The notes beneath the pieces were generated by a model. The model made no database searches. It saw only the letters and a program-made list of their open reading frames with translations, and had not been told where the DNA came from. From Blastococcus xanthinilyticus (GTDB lineage: Bacteria > Actinomycetota > Actinomycetes > Mycobacteriales > Geodermatophilaceae): a stretch of DNA of 64,000 nt. A program made the position numbers and the translations under genes. Location: positions 1-64,000 of the forward strand of contig NZ_VNHW01000017.1 of the NCBI RefSeq assembly GCF_008124835.1, in the 5' to 3' direction. Of this stretch, positions 44,849 through 53,392 are shown in pieces. Every line of letters starts with the position of its first letter. Position 1 is the stretch's first letter.

Positions 44849-46078
44849 ATGCCACGTCTGGAGAACGGCCTGAAGTTGCTCGCGAAGGGCTACGCCTGGC
44901 TGCCCGACGAGCGCCGGCGCAGCGGCGCCCGCACGGTGGCGACCCGGCTGGGCGGGATGCCGGCGTACGGCATCCAGGGGCCCGACGCCGCCCGGTTCCT
45001 CTACGACGAGGACCACGTCCGGCGGTCGCACGCGATCCCCGAGCCGGTCCAGGGCACGCTGTTCGGCAAGGGCGCGGTGCACACCCTCGACGGGGAGATG
45101 CACCACGTGCGCAAGGCGATGTTCGTGGCGCTGCTCATGCGGGAGGACGGCATCGCCTCCCTGGTGCGCGAGGCGACGGACGCCTGGGACGCCGCGGTGC
45201 CGGACTGGACCCGCCGGTCGCCGGTCGTCCTGTTCGACGAGTCGAGCCGGGTCATCGCCGGCTCGGTCGCCCGCTGGGCCGGGATTCCGGTGCGCGACGA
45301 CGAGGTCTCCGCGCTGGCCCGCGACCTGATCGCCATGGTCGACGGCTTCGCCACCGCCGGGCCGCGCCACGTCCGGGCCCGCCGGGCCCGCGGCCGCCGC
45401 GAGACGTGGCTGGCCCAGCTGGTGCGGGACGTGCGCAGCGGGGTGGCGACGGTGCCCGAGGGCTCGGCGGTGGACGTGGTGGCCCGGCACCGGGACGCCG
45501 ACGGCCAGCAGCTGGACTCCCACGTCGCGGCGGTGGAGCTGCTCAACATCATCCGGCCGACGACGGCGGTCGCCTGGTTCCTGGCCTTCTCCGGGCACGC
45601 GCTGATCCGCTGGCCGCAGCACCGGGACCGGCTGGCCGGCGGCGACCCGGCGTTCGCGGAGGCGTGGGCGCACGAGGTGCGGCGGTTCTACCCCTTCGCC
45701 CCGTTCATCGGCGGGCGCGCGCCGAAGCAGGTCGAGTTCGACGGCCAGACGATCCCGGAGAACGCGATGGTGCTGCTGGACCTCTACGGGCAGAACCACG
45801 ACCCCGAGCTGTGGGGCGATCCGTACGCCTTCCGCCCGGAGCGGTTCCTGGACCGGAAGATCGGCGAGTTCGAGCTGGTCCCGCAGGGCGGTGGTGACCC
45901 GCGCACCAACCACCGCTGCCCGGGGGAGCAGATCACCATCGCGCTGCTGGGGGCCCTCGCGGTCCGGCTGGCCCGGTTGGGCTACGAGGTCCCCGAGCAG
46001 GACCTCACCATCGCCCTGCACCGCATCCCGGCGCGGCCGGCGAGCGGCGTCGTCCTGGACGTGACCGGCTCGGCCTGA
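44849..46078 (+). CDS. Cytochrome P450, CYP152-type fatty-acid peroxygenase/decarboxylase
   Basis: A 409-residue haem enzyme. ExxR is Glu276-Arg279 and the haem ligand Cys357 lies in NHRCPGEQITI. The I-helix motif NIIRPTTAVAWF carries Arg236-Pro237, the CYP152 signature that binds the fatty-acid carboxylate in place of the usual acid-alcohol pair. These enzymes use H2O2 directly. LFGKGAVHTLDG places His78 where OleT-JE has its decarboxylation-linked His85 and P450 BSbeta has Gln85. Products could be 1-alkenes or alpha/beta-hydroxy acids. No redox-partner genes are adjacent, as expected for a peroxygenase. ATG 44849 is used without a clear ribosome site. Confidence 0.92.
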   Translation: MPRLENGLKLLAKGYAWLPDERRRSGARTVATRLGGMPAYGIQGPDAARFLYDEDHVRRSHAIPEPVQGTLFGKGAVHTLDGEMHHVRKAMFVALLMREDGIASLVREATDAWDAAVPDWTRRSPVVLFDESSRVIAGSVARWAGIPVRDDEVSALARDLIAMVDGFATAGPRHVRARRARGRRETWLAQLVRDVRSGVATVPEGSAVDVVARHRDADGQQLDSHVAAVELLNIIRPTTAVAWFLAFSGHALIRWPQHRDRLAGGDPAFAEAWAHEVRRFYPFAPFIGGRAPKQVEFDGQTIPENAMVLLDLYGQNHDPELWGDPYAFRPERFLDRKIGEFELVPQGGGDPRTNHRCPGEQITIALLGALAVRLARLGYEVPEQDLTIALHRIPARPASGVVLDVTGSA

Positions 46079-46100
46079 CCCGGACCACCCCTGCCACGGG

Positions 46101-48446
46101 TCAGCGCGGGTCGAGCCCCTTGAGCTCGGGCGGCAGCCCGCCGGGGTGCACGACGCCGAGCCGCTGGGTGGCGCGGGTGAGCGCGACGTAGAGGTCGTTG
46201 TGCCCGCGCACGCCCTCGGTGAGGATGCCGACCGGGTCGGCGACCAGCACCGAGTCGAACTCCAGGCCCTTGCTCGCCTCGGGGGTGAGCACGACCGGGC
46301 CCGCGGTGAGGTCGCCGTCGGCGGTGGCCGACGGCACCCGGGCGCGCACCGCCTCGGTGACGGCGGTCAGCCGGCTGCGCGGCACGATCACCGCCAGCGT
46401 CCCCTCGGCGGCGTCGAGGCCCGCTGCGTCGGCCGCGACGGCGTCGGCGACCTGCTCCTCGGCCACCTGCCGCGCCCAGGGCCGCTCGCCGGTGGACCGG
46501 ACCGACTCCGCTGCCGACGCGTCCGCCCCGCCGGCCGCCAGCACCTCGGCGGCGACCTCCATGATCTCCGCCGGCGTCCGGTAGTTGACCGTCAGCTCCA
46601 CCAGGCGCCAGCCCTGCCGGTCGCGCGGACCCAGCGCCGGCTCCAAGACCTCCGCCCAGCTGGACGCGCCGGCCGCCGACCCGGTCTGGGCGACGTCGCC
46701 GACCAGGGTCATCGACCGGGTGGGGCAGCGGCGCAGCAGCACCCGCCAGGCCATCGCGGAGAGCTCCTGGGCCTCGTCGACGATCACGTGGCCGTAGGTC
46801 CAGGTGCGGTCGGCGGCGGCGCGCTGGGCCGTCGACCGGGTGTCCCGCTCCTCCTGCCGGTCGGCCAGGCCCTCGGCGTCCAGCAGGTCGCCGGCGGAGA
46901 GCTCCTCGGACTCGTCCTCGGTCTCCCAGTCCGTGGAGCGGGAGCCGTGCAGCAGGTCCAGCGTCTCCTGGGCGTCCCGCAGCCGGCGGTCCCGCTCCCG
47001 GCGGGCGGCGGACCGCTGCGCGCTGTCGTCGACCCCGAGCAGCTCGTCGGCCTCCTCGAGCAGCGGGATGTCCGCCGGCGTCCACGGCGCCGCGGTCGGG
47101 CGGGCGAGCAGGGCCCGGTCGGCATCGCTCCAGCCGCGGGTCGCCGCGGCCAGGCGCTGGGGGGAGGCGAACAGGTCGCGCAGCAGCCGCTCGGCGGTGA
47201 GCCGCGGCCAGAGCCGGTCGACCAGCGCGTGCACGGCGGGCTCGGCGGCGACCTCCTGGCGCAGCGCGGCGCGGTCGCCGGAGCCGAGCAGGTTGGCGCC
47301 GCCGAGCACGTTCTGGCCGAGGACGTCGGTGTACTTCTGCGCGACCAGGTCGACCACTGCGCGGGCGAACGCCGGACGCGCCTCGTTGTGCAGCCGGGAG
47401 ACGGTGCGGGCGCGGCTGCGGGCGCGGGCGGCGTCGGCCTTGGTGAACCGCACGGGGGTGCCGTCGATGGTCAGCGTGGCCGGCTGGTCGAGGACGGCCT
47501 GGCGGCCGCGCACGGCGGCGGCGACGACGGCGACCATCGTCGCCCGCCCCTTGACCTCGGCCACCTCGGGGCGCTCCGGGGCGTGCGCGGTCAGGCCCGG
47601 CCGGAGGCTGCCGAGGTCGGCCAGCACCACGCCGGTCTCGCCCAGGGAGGGCAGCACGTCGGCGATGTAGGTGAGGAAGGTCGGGGACGGGCCGACGATG
47701 AGCAGCCCGCTGCGGGCCAGCCGCTCGCGGTGGGTGTAGAGCAGGTAGGCGGCGCGGTGCAGGGCGACCGCGGTCTTGCCGGTGCCCGGCCCGCCCTGGA
47801 CGACGAGGACGCCGCGGTGGTCGGCGCGGATGATGCGGTCCTGCTCGGCCTGGATGGTGCGCACGATGTCGCTCATCCGGCCGGTGCGGGTCGCGTTCAG
47901 GGCGGCCAGCAGCACCGACTCACCGGCCAGGCCGGAGCGCTGGGCGAGGTCGGGATCGTCCAGGTCGAGGGTCTCGTCGGTGACGCTCACGACCGTGCGG
48001 CCGCGGGTGCGGATGTGCCGCCGGCGGCGGACGCCCTGGTCGTGCAGCGGGGTGGCCGTGTAGAACGGCTGGGCCGCGGGCGCGCGCCAGTCGACCAGCA
48101 GCGGCTCCTCCCGGCCGTCCTCGGCACCCAGCCCGATGCGCCCCACGTAGCGCGGCCGGTCGCCGTCGTGCCGGTCCAGCCGGCCGAAGCACAGGCCGCT
48201 CTCGGCGGCGTCGAGAGCGACGATGCGCTGGGCGTGCAGCTCGACGGCCGCCTCTCGCTCGCCGATCGCCTGGGGGTTGTGCGGCACGGTGGCCAGCGCC
48301 TCCGCCAGGCGGGTCACGGTGCGCGCCCGCACCTCGTCGAGCCGCTGGTGCAGGCCGGTGACGTAGATCTGCTCCGCCGCGATCCCGTCGTCGTGGGGCT
48401 CCGCCGGCCGGACTGTCGACAACCTCGCACCGCTCTCTCCTCGCAC
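46101..48446 (-). CDS. HelD/UvrD-family RNA-polymerase-associated helicase
   Basis: A 781-residue superfamily 1 ATPase. The N-terminal helical arm (ALHQRLDE-like region, EQIYVTGLHQRLDEVRARTV) precedes LLVDWRAPAAQPFYTATP, a HelD hallmark. Walker A GGPGTGKTAVALHRAAYLLY begins near residue 218. TYGHVIVDEAQELSAMAWR is Walker B, with VNYRTPAEIMEVA and GLEFDSVLVAD later. HelD proteins release stalled RNA polymerase; the actinobacterial HelR group also confers rifamycin tolerance. GTG 48446 is chosen; the frame is open to 48596, with another GTG at 48500. No rifamycin-associated element is recognised upstream. Confidence 0.88.
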   Translation of the reverse strand: MRGESGARLSTVRPAEPHDDGIAAEQIYVTGLHQRLDEVRARTVTRLAEALATVPHNPQAIGEREAAVELHAQRIVALDAAESGLCFGRLDRHDGDRPRYVGRIGLGAEDGREEPLLVDWRAPAAQPFYTATPLHDQGVRRRRHIRTRGRTVVSVTDETLDLDDPDLAQRSGLAGESVLLAALNATRTGRMSDIVRTIQAEQDRIIRADHRGVLVVQGGPGTGKTAVALHRAAYLLYTHRERLARSGLLIVGPSPTFLTYIADVLPSLGETGVVLADLGSLRPGLTAHAPERPEVAEVKGRATMVAVVAAAVRGRQAVLDQPATLTIDGTPVRFTKADAARARSRARTVSRLHNEARPAFARAVVDLVAQKYTDVLGQNVLGGANLLGSGDRAALRQEVAAEPAVHALVDRLWPRLTAERLLRDLFASPQRLAAATRGWSDADRALLARPTAAPWTPADIPLLEEADELLGVDDSAQRSAARRERDRRLRDAQETLDLLHGSRSTDWETEDESEELSAGDLLDAEGLADRQEERDTRSTAQRAAADRTWTYGHVIVDEAQELSAMAWRVLLRRCPTRSMTLVGDVAQTGSAAGASSWAEVLEPALGPRDRQGWRLVELTVNYRTPAEIMEVAAEVLAAGGADASAAESVRSTGERPWARQVAEEQVADAVAADAAGLDAAEGTLAVIVPRSRLTAVTEAVRARVPSATADGDLTAGPVVLTPEASKGLEFDSVLVADPVGILTEGVRGHNDLYVALTRATQRLGVVHPGGLPPELKGLDPR

Positions 48447-48645
48447 GGGGGGCGCGACCTGCCTCCCGCTGCCGTTCCCGGCAACTCCCCATGTGATCAC
48501 AGCGTTCCCGCCCGGCCGCGGACACCCGTCACAGCCACGGCGGCCGGCGGAATTAGTTTGCTCCCAAGCGCAACTCTGCGGACACCTTCCCGACACACCG
48601 GCTCCCTACCGTCGGCAGGGTCACCGGAGAAGGGGGTCGAGGGCC

Positions 48646-48753
48646 ATGAGCACGACGACGGAGGAGCGGACCACCTGGGTCTGCGACAACTGCCACGCGC
48701 ACGAGCCGGCCGCGCGCAAGCGCTGCCGCGACTGCGGCACGTCCCGCTACTGA
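48646..48753 (+). CDS. 35-residue zinc-ribbon protein
   Basis: A tiny protein with two CxxC pairs (WVCDNCHAHEPAARKRCRDC), 13 residues apart, that should bind one zinc ion. ATG 48646 follows GGAGAAGGGGG at a good distance. It is divergent from the HelD-like helicase gene across about 200 bases, which contain an AT-richer patch (48552-48562) likely holding its promoter but no other gene. It may bind nucleic acid or act as a protein adaptor. Confidence 0.72.
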   Translation: MSTTTEERTTWVCDNCHAHEPAARKRCRDCGTSRY

Positions 48754-48808
48754 ACCGGGGCGCGCCGCCCGATCCCACCGGCCGGGGGCGGCCCGGTCGC
48801 CCGGTGCC

Positions 48809-49573
48809 TCACCGGGCCGGTGGTGCCCCGCGCAGGCGGACCACCGCGGCCCGGTAGCGCCCGCCGCCGCGGAGGCGCCACGCCAGGCGGGTGCCGCGGG
48901 GGAGCCCGTGCAGCACGCGGGTGCGCTCGCCGGCGCAGCAGTCCTCGAGCGCGAGGCCGAGCACGAGCAGCCGCTGGCGGGCGCTGAGCCCGCAGCGGGC
49001 GGTGCGGACGACGGCCGCCCAGTCCGCGTCGGGGAGGTGGGCGTCGAGGAGCGGGAGCAGGGTGCGCTCCTCCTCGGCGGTCTGCGCGTCGACGGCGTCG
49101 GCGACCCGGCGGCACGCGAGGGCGAAGGCGGACCGGGCCCGTCCGCTGCCGGCCACCGTCCACTGCCGTGCGGTGGTGTCGAGGTCCCGGAGGGCGGCGT
49201 CGATACCGGCGCAGGCGTCGGTCCACGCGGCGACGGCCGCCTCGGCGGCGGGCCGTTCCGCGGCCGGCACGCGGCGCAGCAGCGCCGGCCACAGGGCGTC
49301 GCGCTCCACCGCGTGGTGGTGCAGGAGCACCCGCGTGACCAGGCCCGCGTGGCAGGTCAGCAGCCCGGTGCGCGCGCACTCGCCGTCGGGGGCCCACGTG
49401 GCGACGTCGGCCAGGGTGCGCAGCTCGCGGCGCACCAGCTGGTGCAGCACCTGCTGGTAGGCGGCCGGGCGGCCCGGCGACGGGGGAGCCGGGGCCGGCG
49501 CGGGCGGGGCGAGCCGGTCGGCAGGGAGCCGGGGCGTCGGGACGGCGGGGGAACGGACCGCGACAGCGGTCAT
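48809..49573 (-). CDS. Hemerythrin-domain protein
   Basis: A 254-residue protein. A Pro/Ala-rich N-terminus (about 40 residues) leads to a hemerythrin-like four-helix domain: TLADVATWAPDGECARTGLL, LLHHHAVERDALWPAL with the His cluster, and AEEERTLLPLLDAH, which provides the second iron-ligand pair. The last 60 residues are basic. Such proteins bind a di-iron centre and sense O2, NO or redox state. The start is ATG 49573. It is divergent from the RsbQ-like gene. Confidence 0.85.
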   Translation of the reverse strand: MTAVAVRSPAVPTPRLPADRLAPPAPAPAPPSPGRPAAYQQVLHQLVRRELRTLADVATWAPDGECARTGLLTCHAGLVTRVLLHHHAVERDALWPALLRRVPAAERPAAEAAVAAWTDACAGIDAALRDLDTTARQWTVAGSGRARSAFALACRRVADAVDAQTAEEERTLLPLLDAHLPDADWAAVVRTARCGLSARQRLLVLGLALEDCCAGERTRVLHGLPRGTRLAWRLRGGGRYRAAVVRLRGAPPAR

Positions 49574-49742
49574 GGCGCGCACCTCGATCGGCGGTTCGGA
49601 CCGGTGCTCCGGGACGTCCCGGGAGCCGGATGCCGGGCAGGGTAGGGCCGGCCGGTCGCGGGCCGACAGCGCTTTTCCGGTCCCCGGCGGGCGGTCGCGG
49701 CGCCGCCCCGGCGGCGCGCGCCGCTGGGTGCGGCGGGCCTCA

Positions 49743-49759
49743 CCGAGGGTCACCCTCGG
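49743..49759. promoter_or_regulatory. 17-bp palindrome upstream of the rsbQ-like gene
   Basis: CCGAGGGT and ACCCTCGG flank one C (49751). It lies 83 bases before the rsbQ-like start in a 268-base divergent gap (49574-49841) that holds no gene. GCGACA (49806-49811), a 17-base spacer and TACGGT (49829-49834), seven bases before GTG 49842, form a likely leaderless promoter. The palindrome sits upstream of it as an activator or repressor site. Confidence 0.55.
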
Positions 49760-49841
49760 GTTCGGAGTTCCGCAGCGGTTCGGTTCCGTCCGCGGGCCCG
49801 GAGCGGCGACACGGGACGCGCGGTCCACTACGGTCGGCTGG

Positions 49842-50642
49842 GTGGGCAGCGTCGTCGCGCGCAATCGGGTGAGCGTCAGCGGCGTCCCTGGGGGACGGCC
49901 GCTGGTCTTCTCGCACGGCTTCGGCTGCGACCAGACGCTGTGGCGGCTGGTGGCCCCGTGCTTCGCCGACGACCACCGGGTCGTGCTGTTCGACCACGTC
50001 GGGTCCGGGCAGTCGGACCTGTCGGCCTACGACCCGGACAAGTACGGCTCCCTCGCCGGTTACGCGAACGACGTGGTCGAGATCTGCCAGGAGCTCGGGC
50101 TGTCCGACGTCGTGTTCGTCGGGCACTCGGTGAGCGCGATGATCGGCGTGCTGGCCTACCACCGCGCCCCGGAGCTCTTCGGCGCCCTGGTCATGGTCGG
50201 CCCCAGCCCGCGGTACGTCGACGACGTCGGCTACGTCGGCGGCTTCAGCCGCGCCGACATCGCCGACCTGCTCGACGCCCTCGACAGCAACCACCTCGGG
50301 TGGTCGGCCCAGATGGCGCCGGTGATCATGGGCAACCCCGACCGGCCCGAGCTGGCCGCGGAGCTGACCAACAGCTTCTGCCGCACCGCCCCGGACATCG
50401 CGCGCCAGTTCGCCCGGGTCACCTTCCTCTCCGACAACCGCGCCGACCTGCAGGGCATCGAGGTGCCCACGCTGGTGCTGCAGTGCAGCGAGGACCCCAT
50501 CGCGCCGAGCCCGGTGGGGGAGTACGTGCACCGGCAGATCCCCGGCAGCGAGCTGGTGCGGCTGCGGGCGACCGGGCACGTGCCCCAGCTGTCCGCGCCG
50601 GAGGAGACCACCGCCGCCATCCGAGCGTTCCTGACGCCGTGA
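49842..50642 (+). CDS. rsbQ: RsbQ-like alpha/beta-hydrolase (stress sensor)
   Basis: A 266-residue homologue of B. subtilis RsbQ and the plant KAI2/D14 receptors. FSHGFGCDQTLWRLVAP, LFDHVGSGQSDLSAYDPDKY and VFVGHSVSAMIGVLA are hallmarks. The triad is Ser96, Asp218 and His246, almost identical in position to RsbQ (Ser96, Asp219, His247). RsbQ binds a hydrophobic ligand and is needed for RsbP to respond to energy stress. Its stop overlaps the start of the PAS-GAF-PP2C gene (GTGA), preserving the RsbQ-RsbP pairing. Confidence 0.9.
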   Translation: MGSVVARNRVSVSGVPGGRPLVFSHGFGCDQTLWRLVAPCFADDHRVVLFDHVGSGQSDLSAYDPDKYGSLAGYANDVVEICQELGLSDVVFVGHSVSAMIGVLAYHRAPELFGALVMVGPSPRYVDDVGYVGGFSRADIADLLDALDSNHLGWSAQMAPVIMGNPDRPELAAELTNSFCRTAPDIARQFARVTFLSDNRADLQGIEVPTLVLQCSEDPIAPSPVGEYVHRQIPGSELVRLRATGHVPQLSAPEETTAAIRAFLTP

Positions 50643-52936
50643 CCGGCCGCAGCGATGCCCCGCCGCCCGGTCCGGACGACGGCTCCGACGCTCCGCGCAG
50701 CGACCCCGAGGCCTCGTCGCGGCTGGCGCGGCTGCTCGAGGGCGACCCGGCCGACCTCTACGAGAACGCCCCGATGGGCTACCTGTCCACGCTGCCCGAC
50801 GGGCGCATCGTGAAGGTGAACCGGACCTTCTGCGCCTGGACCGGGCGGGCGCCGGGCGACCTGCTCGGCACCCGGCTGCAGGAGCTGCTGACCGTGGGCG
50901 GCCGGGTCTTCCACGAGACGCACATCGTGCCGCTGCTGCGGATGCAGGGGGCGGTGCGCGAGATCGCCATCGACATCACCCGGATCGACGGGTCGTTGCT
51001 GGCCTGCCTGCTCAACGCCGTCGAGCTCCGGGACGACGACGGCACGCCCCTGCTGATCCGCGCGACGCTGTTCGAGGCCACCGCGCGGCGGCGCTACGAG
51101 CGCGAGCTCCTGGCCGCGCAGCGGCTGGCGGAGGAGTCCGAGGCGCGGTCGCGGGTGGTGCAGAAGGTGGTCTTCGACCTGGCCGCCGCGACGACGCCCG
51201 AGGACGTCGCCACGGTCATCGTGCAGCGCGGGCGGGCGGCGATGAAGGCGCGTGGGGCCGCGCTGGTCCTCGTCGAGGGGGAGGCCGACGACCCCCGGGG
51301 GGTGCCGCAGCTGCGCCCGGTGCGCTCTGACGGGCTGTCGGCCGGGCTGCTGCGGCGACTGCGGGAGGCCGCCGGCAGCCGGCTGGCGCTGGAGCTCGTG
51401 CAGGGACTGCGGTCGATCGTGCTCGACGCCCGGCTCCGGGCGGACCAGCCCGACCTCGCGGCGGCGATGGTGGCGGACGGGGTGACCGACCTGGTCGTCG
51501 TGCCGGTGTCGGCCGACTCCAAGCGGCTCGGGGTGCTCGTGCTCGCGCGCGGCGCACCCGGCCGGGGGGACCTGATCAGCCTCGACGAGCCGGGCAGCTC
51601 CCGGCCGCCCAGCCCGGCCGAGGTCGACCTGCTCTGGACGCTGGGCCGCCAGGCCGGGCAGGCGCTGGAGCGGGTCCGGCTGCACGAGCAGACCCGGCTG
51701 CAGGGCGAGCGGGCCGCGTTCCTGCTGGAGGCGGCCCGGCTGATGGCCGACGCCGACGACGTCTCGGAGACCGTGCAGCGGCTGGCCGGGCTGGTGGCCT
51801 CGCGGCTGGCCACGGTCTGCGCCATCGAGCTGGTCACCGAGCAGGGGCTGACGCGGGCGGTGGCCCGGCACCGCGACGGGGCACGGCAGCCGCTCCTGGA
51901 CCGGCTGCGCGCGAAGGACGCGTTGCTGCGCTCGCCGCTGCACCCGGCGGTGCGGGCGCTGCGCGAGGGCCGCACCCAGTGGATGCGCGACCGGGAGGAG
52001 GTCCGCGCGGTGGTCGACGCGGTCGCCGTGGACGACGAGTTCCGCGACCTGGCGGAGCAGCTGGAGCTGACCGCGACGGTCAGCGTCCCGATGGTCGTCG
52101 ACGGTCGCCGGCTGGGCGTGATGACGTTCGCCGGTGACCGGCAGCGGCCGCTCACCGCCGCGGACGTGGAGGTGGCCGAGCAGCTGGCCCTCCAGCTGTC
52201 GCAGGTGCTGGACAAGGCGCAGCGGTTCGAGCTGGAGGAGCGGACGTCGCACACGCTGCAGGCGAGCCTGCTGCCGCCGTCCCCGCCCGACGTGCCGGGG
52301 CTCGACACGGCGGTGCGGTACGTGGCTGCGACCCACGGGGTGGACGTGGGCGGGGACTTCTACGACCTCGTCCGGCTCCCCGGGGAGCAGGTGTCGCTGG
52401 TCGTCGGCGACGTCGTCGGGCACGACATCACGGCCGCGGCCACGATGGGCCAGCTGCGCACCGTCATCCGCGCCATGTCCGCGGACGGTCCGCCCCCGGC
52501 CGTGCTGGTCGACCGCCTGCAGCGGAGCTGGGGCCTCTACGAGCTGCAGCGCATGGCCACGGCCCTGTTCGCGACCCTGGACCCGGCCACCGGAGGGCTG
52601 CGGATCGCCTCCGCCGGCCACCTGCCGCCGGTGCTCTGCGGGAGCGGCCGGGCGGAGTACCTGCCGGTGCGGCCGACCCGCATGCTGGGTGCGCCCCCCG
52701 TGCCGGCCGAGGAGTGGGCCGGCGAGCTGCCGGTGGGCGCGACGTTGCTGCTGTTCACCGACGGGCTCGTGGAGAGCACCGGCGCCGACATCGACACCGG
52801 CCTGGACCGGCTGCTCGAGGTGGCGGCGAAGGCCTGCGCGGGCGATCCCGGCGAGCTGTGCGACCGGCTGCTCGAGGAGCTGACGGGCGACCACCGGGCC
52901 GACGACATCGCGTTGCTGGCGCTGACCCGGCGGTGA
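50639..52936 (+). CDS. PAS-GAF-GAF-PP2C phosphatase, RsbP-like
   Basis: A 765-residue cytoplasmic signalling protein. PAS domain about 41-160 (YENAPMGYLSTLPDGRIVKV, NRTFCAWTGR), a coiled linker, a GAF domain about 180-350, a second GAF about 360-530, and a SpoIIE/PP2C domain from about 545. The latter has GVDVGGDFYDLVRL, VVGDVVGHDITAAATMGQLR, ASAGHLPPVL and LFTDGLVE with the metal-binding Asp residues. It should dephosphorylate a STAS antagonist and activate a stress sigma factor. B. subtilis RsbP has PAS and PP2C only; the two GAF domains are additional inputs. It is coupled to the RsbQ-like gene. Confidence 0.9.
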   Translation: MTGRSDAPPPGPDDGSDAPRSDPEASSRLARLLEGDPADLYENAPMGYLSTLPDGRIVKVNRTFCAWTGRAPGDLLGTRLQELLTVGGRVFHETHIVPLLRMQGAVREIAIDITRIDGSLLACLLNAVELRDDDGTPLLIRATLFEATARRRYERELLAAQRLAEESEARSRVVQKVVFDLAAATTPEDVATVIVQRGRAAMKARGAALVLVEGEADDPRGVPQLRPVRSDGLSAGLLRRLREAAGSRLALELVQGLRSIVLDARLRADQPDLAAAMVADGVTDLVVVPVSADSKRLGVLVLARGAPGRGDLISLDEPGSSRPPSPAEVDLLWTLGRQAGQALERVRLHEQTRLQGERAAFLLEAARLMADADDVSETVQRLAGLVASRLATVCAIELVTEQGLTRAVARHRDGARQPLLDRLRAKDALLRSPLHPAVRALREGRTQWMRDREEVRAVVDAVAVDDEFRDLAEQLELTATVSVPMVVDGRRLGVMTFAGDRQRPLTAADVEVAEQLALQLSQVLDKAQRFELEERTSHTLQASLLPPSPPDVPGLDTAVRYVAATHGVDVGGDFYDLVRLPGEQVSLVVGDVVGHDITAAATMGQLRTVIRAMSADGPPPAVLVDRLQRSWGLYELQRMATALFATLDPATGGLRIASAGHLPPVLCGSGRAEYLPVRPTRMLGAPPVPAEEWAGELPVGATLLLFTDGLVESTGADIDTGLDRLLEVAAKACAGDPGELCDRLLEELTGDHRADDIALLALTRR

Positions 52937-53008
52937 CCGCAGCGCCGTCCGGCTTCCGGCGGGGCCGGTTTCGCGCGACCATGGGGTCGACGCCGGGAGG
53001 AGGCGGTC

Positions 53009-53296
53009 ATGGACCGGTCCGCGCGCGGGAACGCGGTCACCGAGGCGATCGACGGGGCCACCGGTGACTGGTCGCTGTCCGGTGACGCGATGCGCTGGTC
53101 ACCGGACCTCCTCGGCCGGGCGCCGGGCGAGGTGGGCCCGCCCGCCGCGGGGCCGGACCTGCCGGGCGTGCGACGGCTGGTGACCGGGGCGCTGAGCTCC
53201 CTGGGAGCGGTCGCCACCGACGTCGTCGGGGAGCTGCGCCAGCTCACCCGGGGGTCGGCGCACGAGACCCCGGCCGAGCGGACCCGGGACGGCTGA
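53009..53296 (+). CDS. Small hypothetical protein
   Basis: A 95-residue soluble protein, starting MDRSARGNAVTEAIDG. GGAGGAGG six bases before ATG 53009 is a strong ribosome site and supports expression. A C-terminal amphipathic helix (RRLVTGALSSLGAVATDVVG, ELRQL) is the main feature. No family is recognised. It lies 72 bases after the phosphatase gene and may share its transcript. Confidence 0.6.
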   Translation: MDRSARGNAVTEAIDGATGDWSLSGDAMRWSPDLLGRAPGEVGPPAAGPDLPGVRRLVTGALSSLGAVATDVVGELRQLTRGSAHETPAERTRDG

Positions 53297-53392
53297 CCGA
53301 CCGGACGCCGGCCGCGGGCGGCGACCCGGCGGGCGGGCGTGCGGCGCTGCCCTGTACAACCGGGGGGAGCAGCACCATCCCTAGGGAGTCGC

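Noticed and set aside
46146..48857. A 903-codon open frame on the plus strand opposite the HelD gene
   Set aside because: The encoded sequence is Gly/Arg/Val/His-rich with no domain, as expected from the antisense of a GC-rich gene. The HelD motifs on the other strand are clear.
53341..53392. Start of the first acyl-CoA dehydrogenase at an upstream in-frame codon (53339)
   Set aside because: ATG 53393 has AGGGAG upstream and the added residues are unlike the family.
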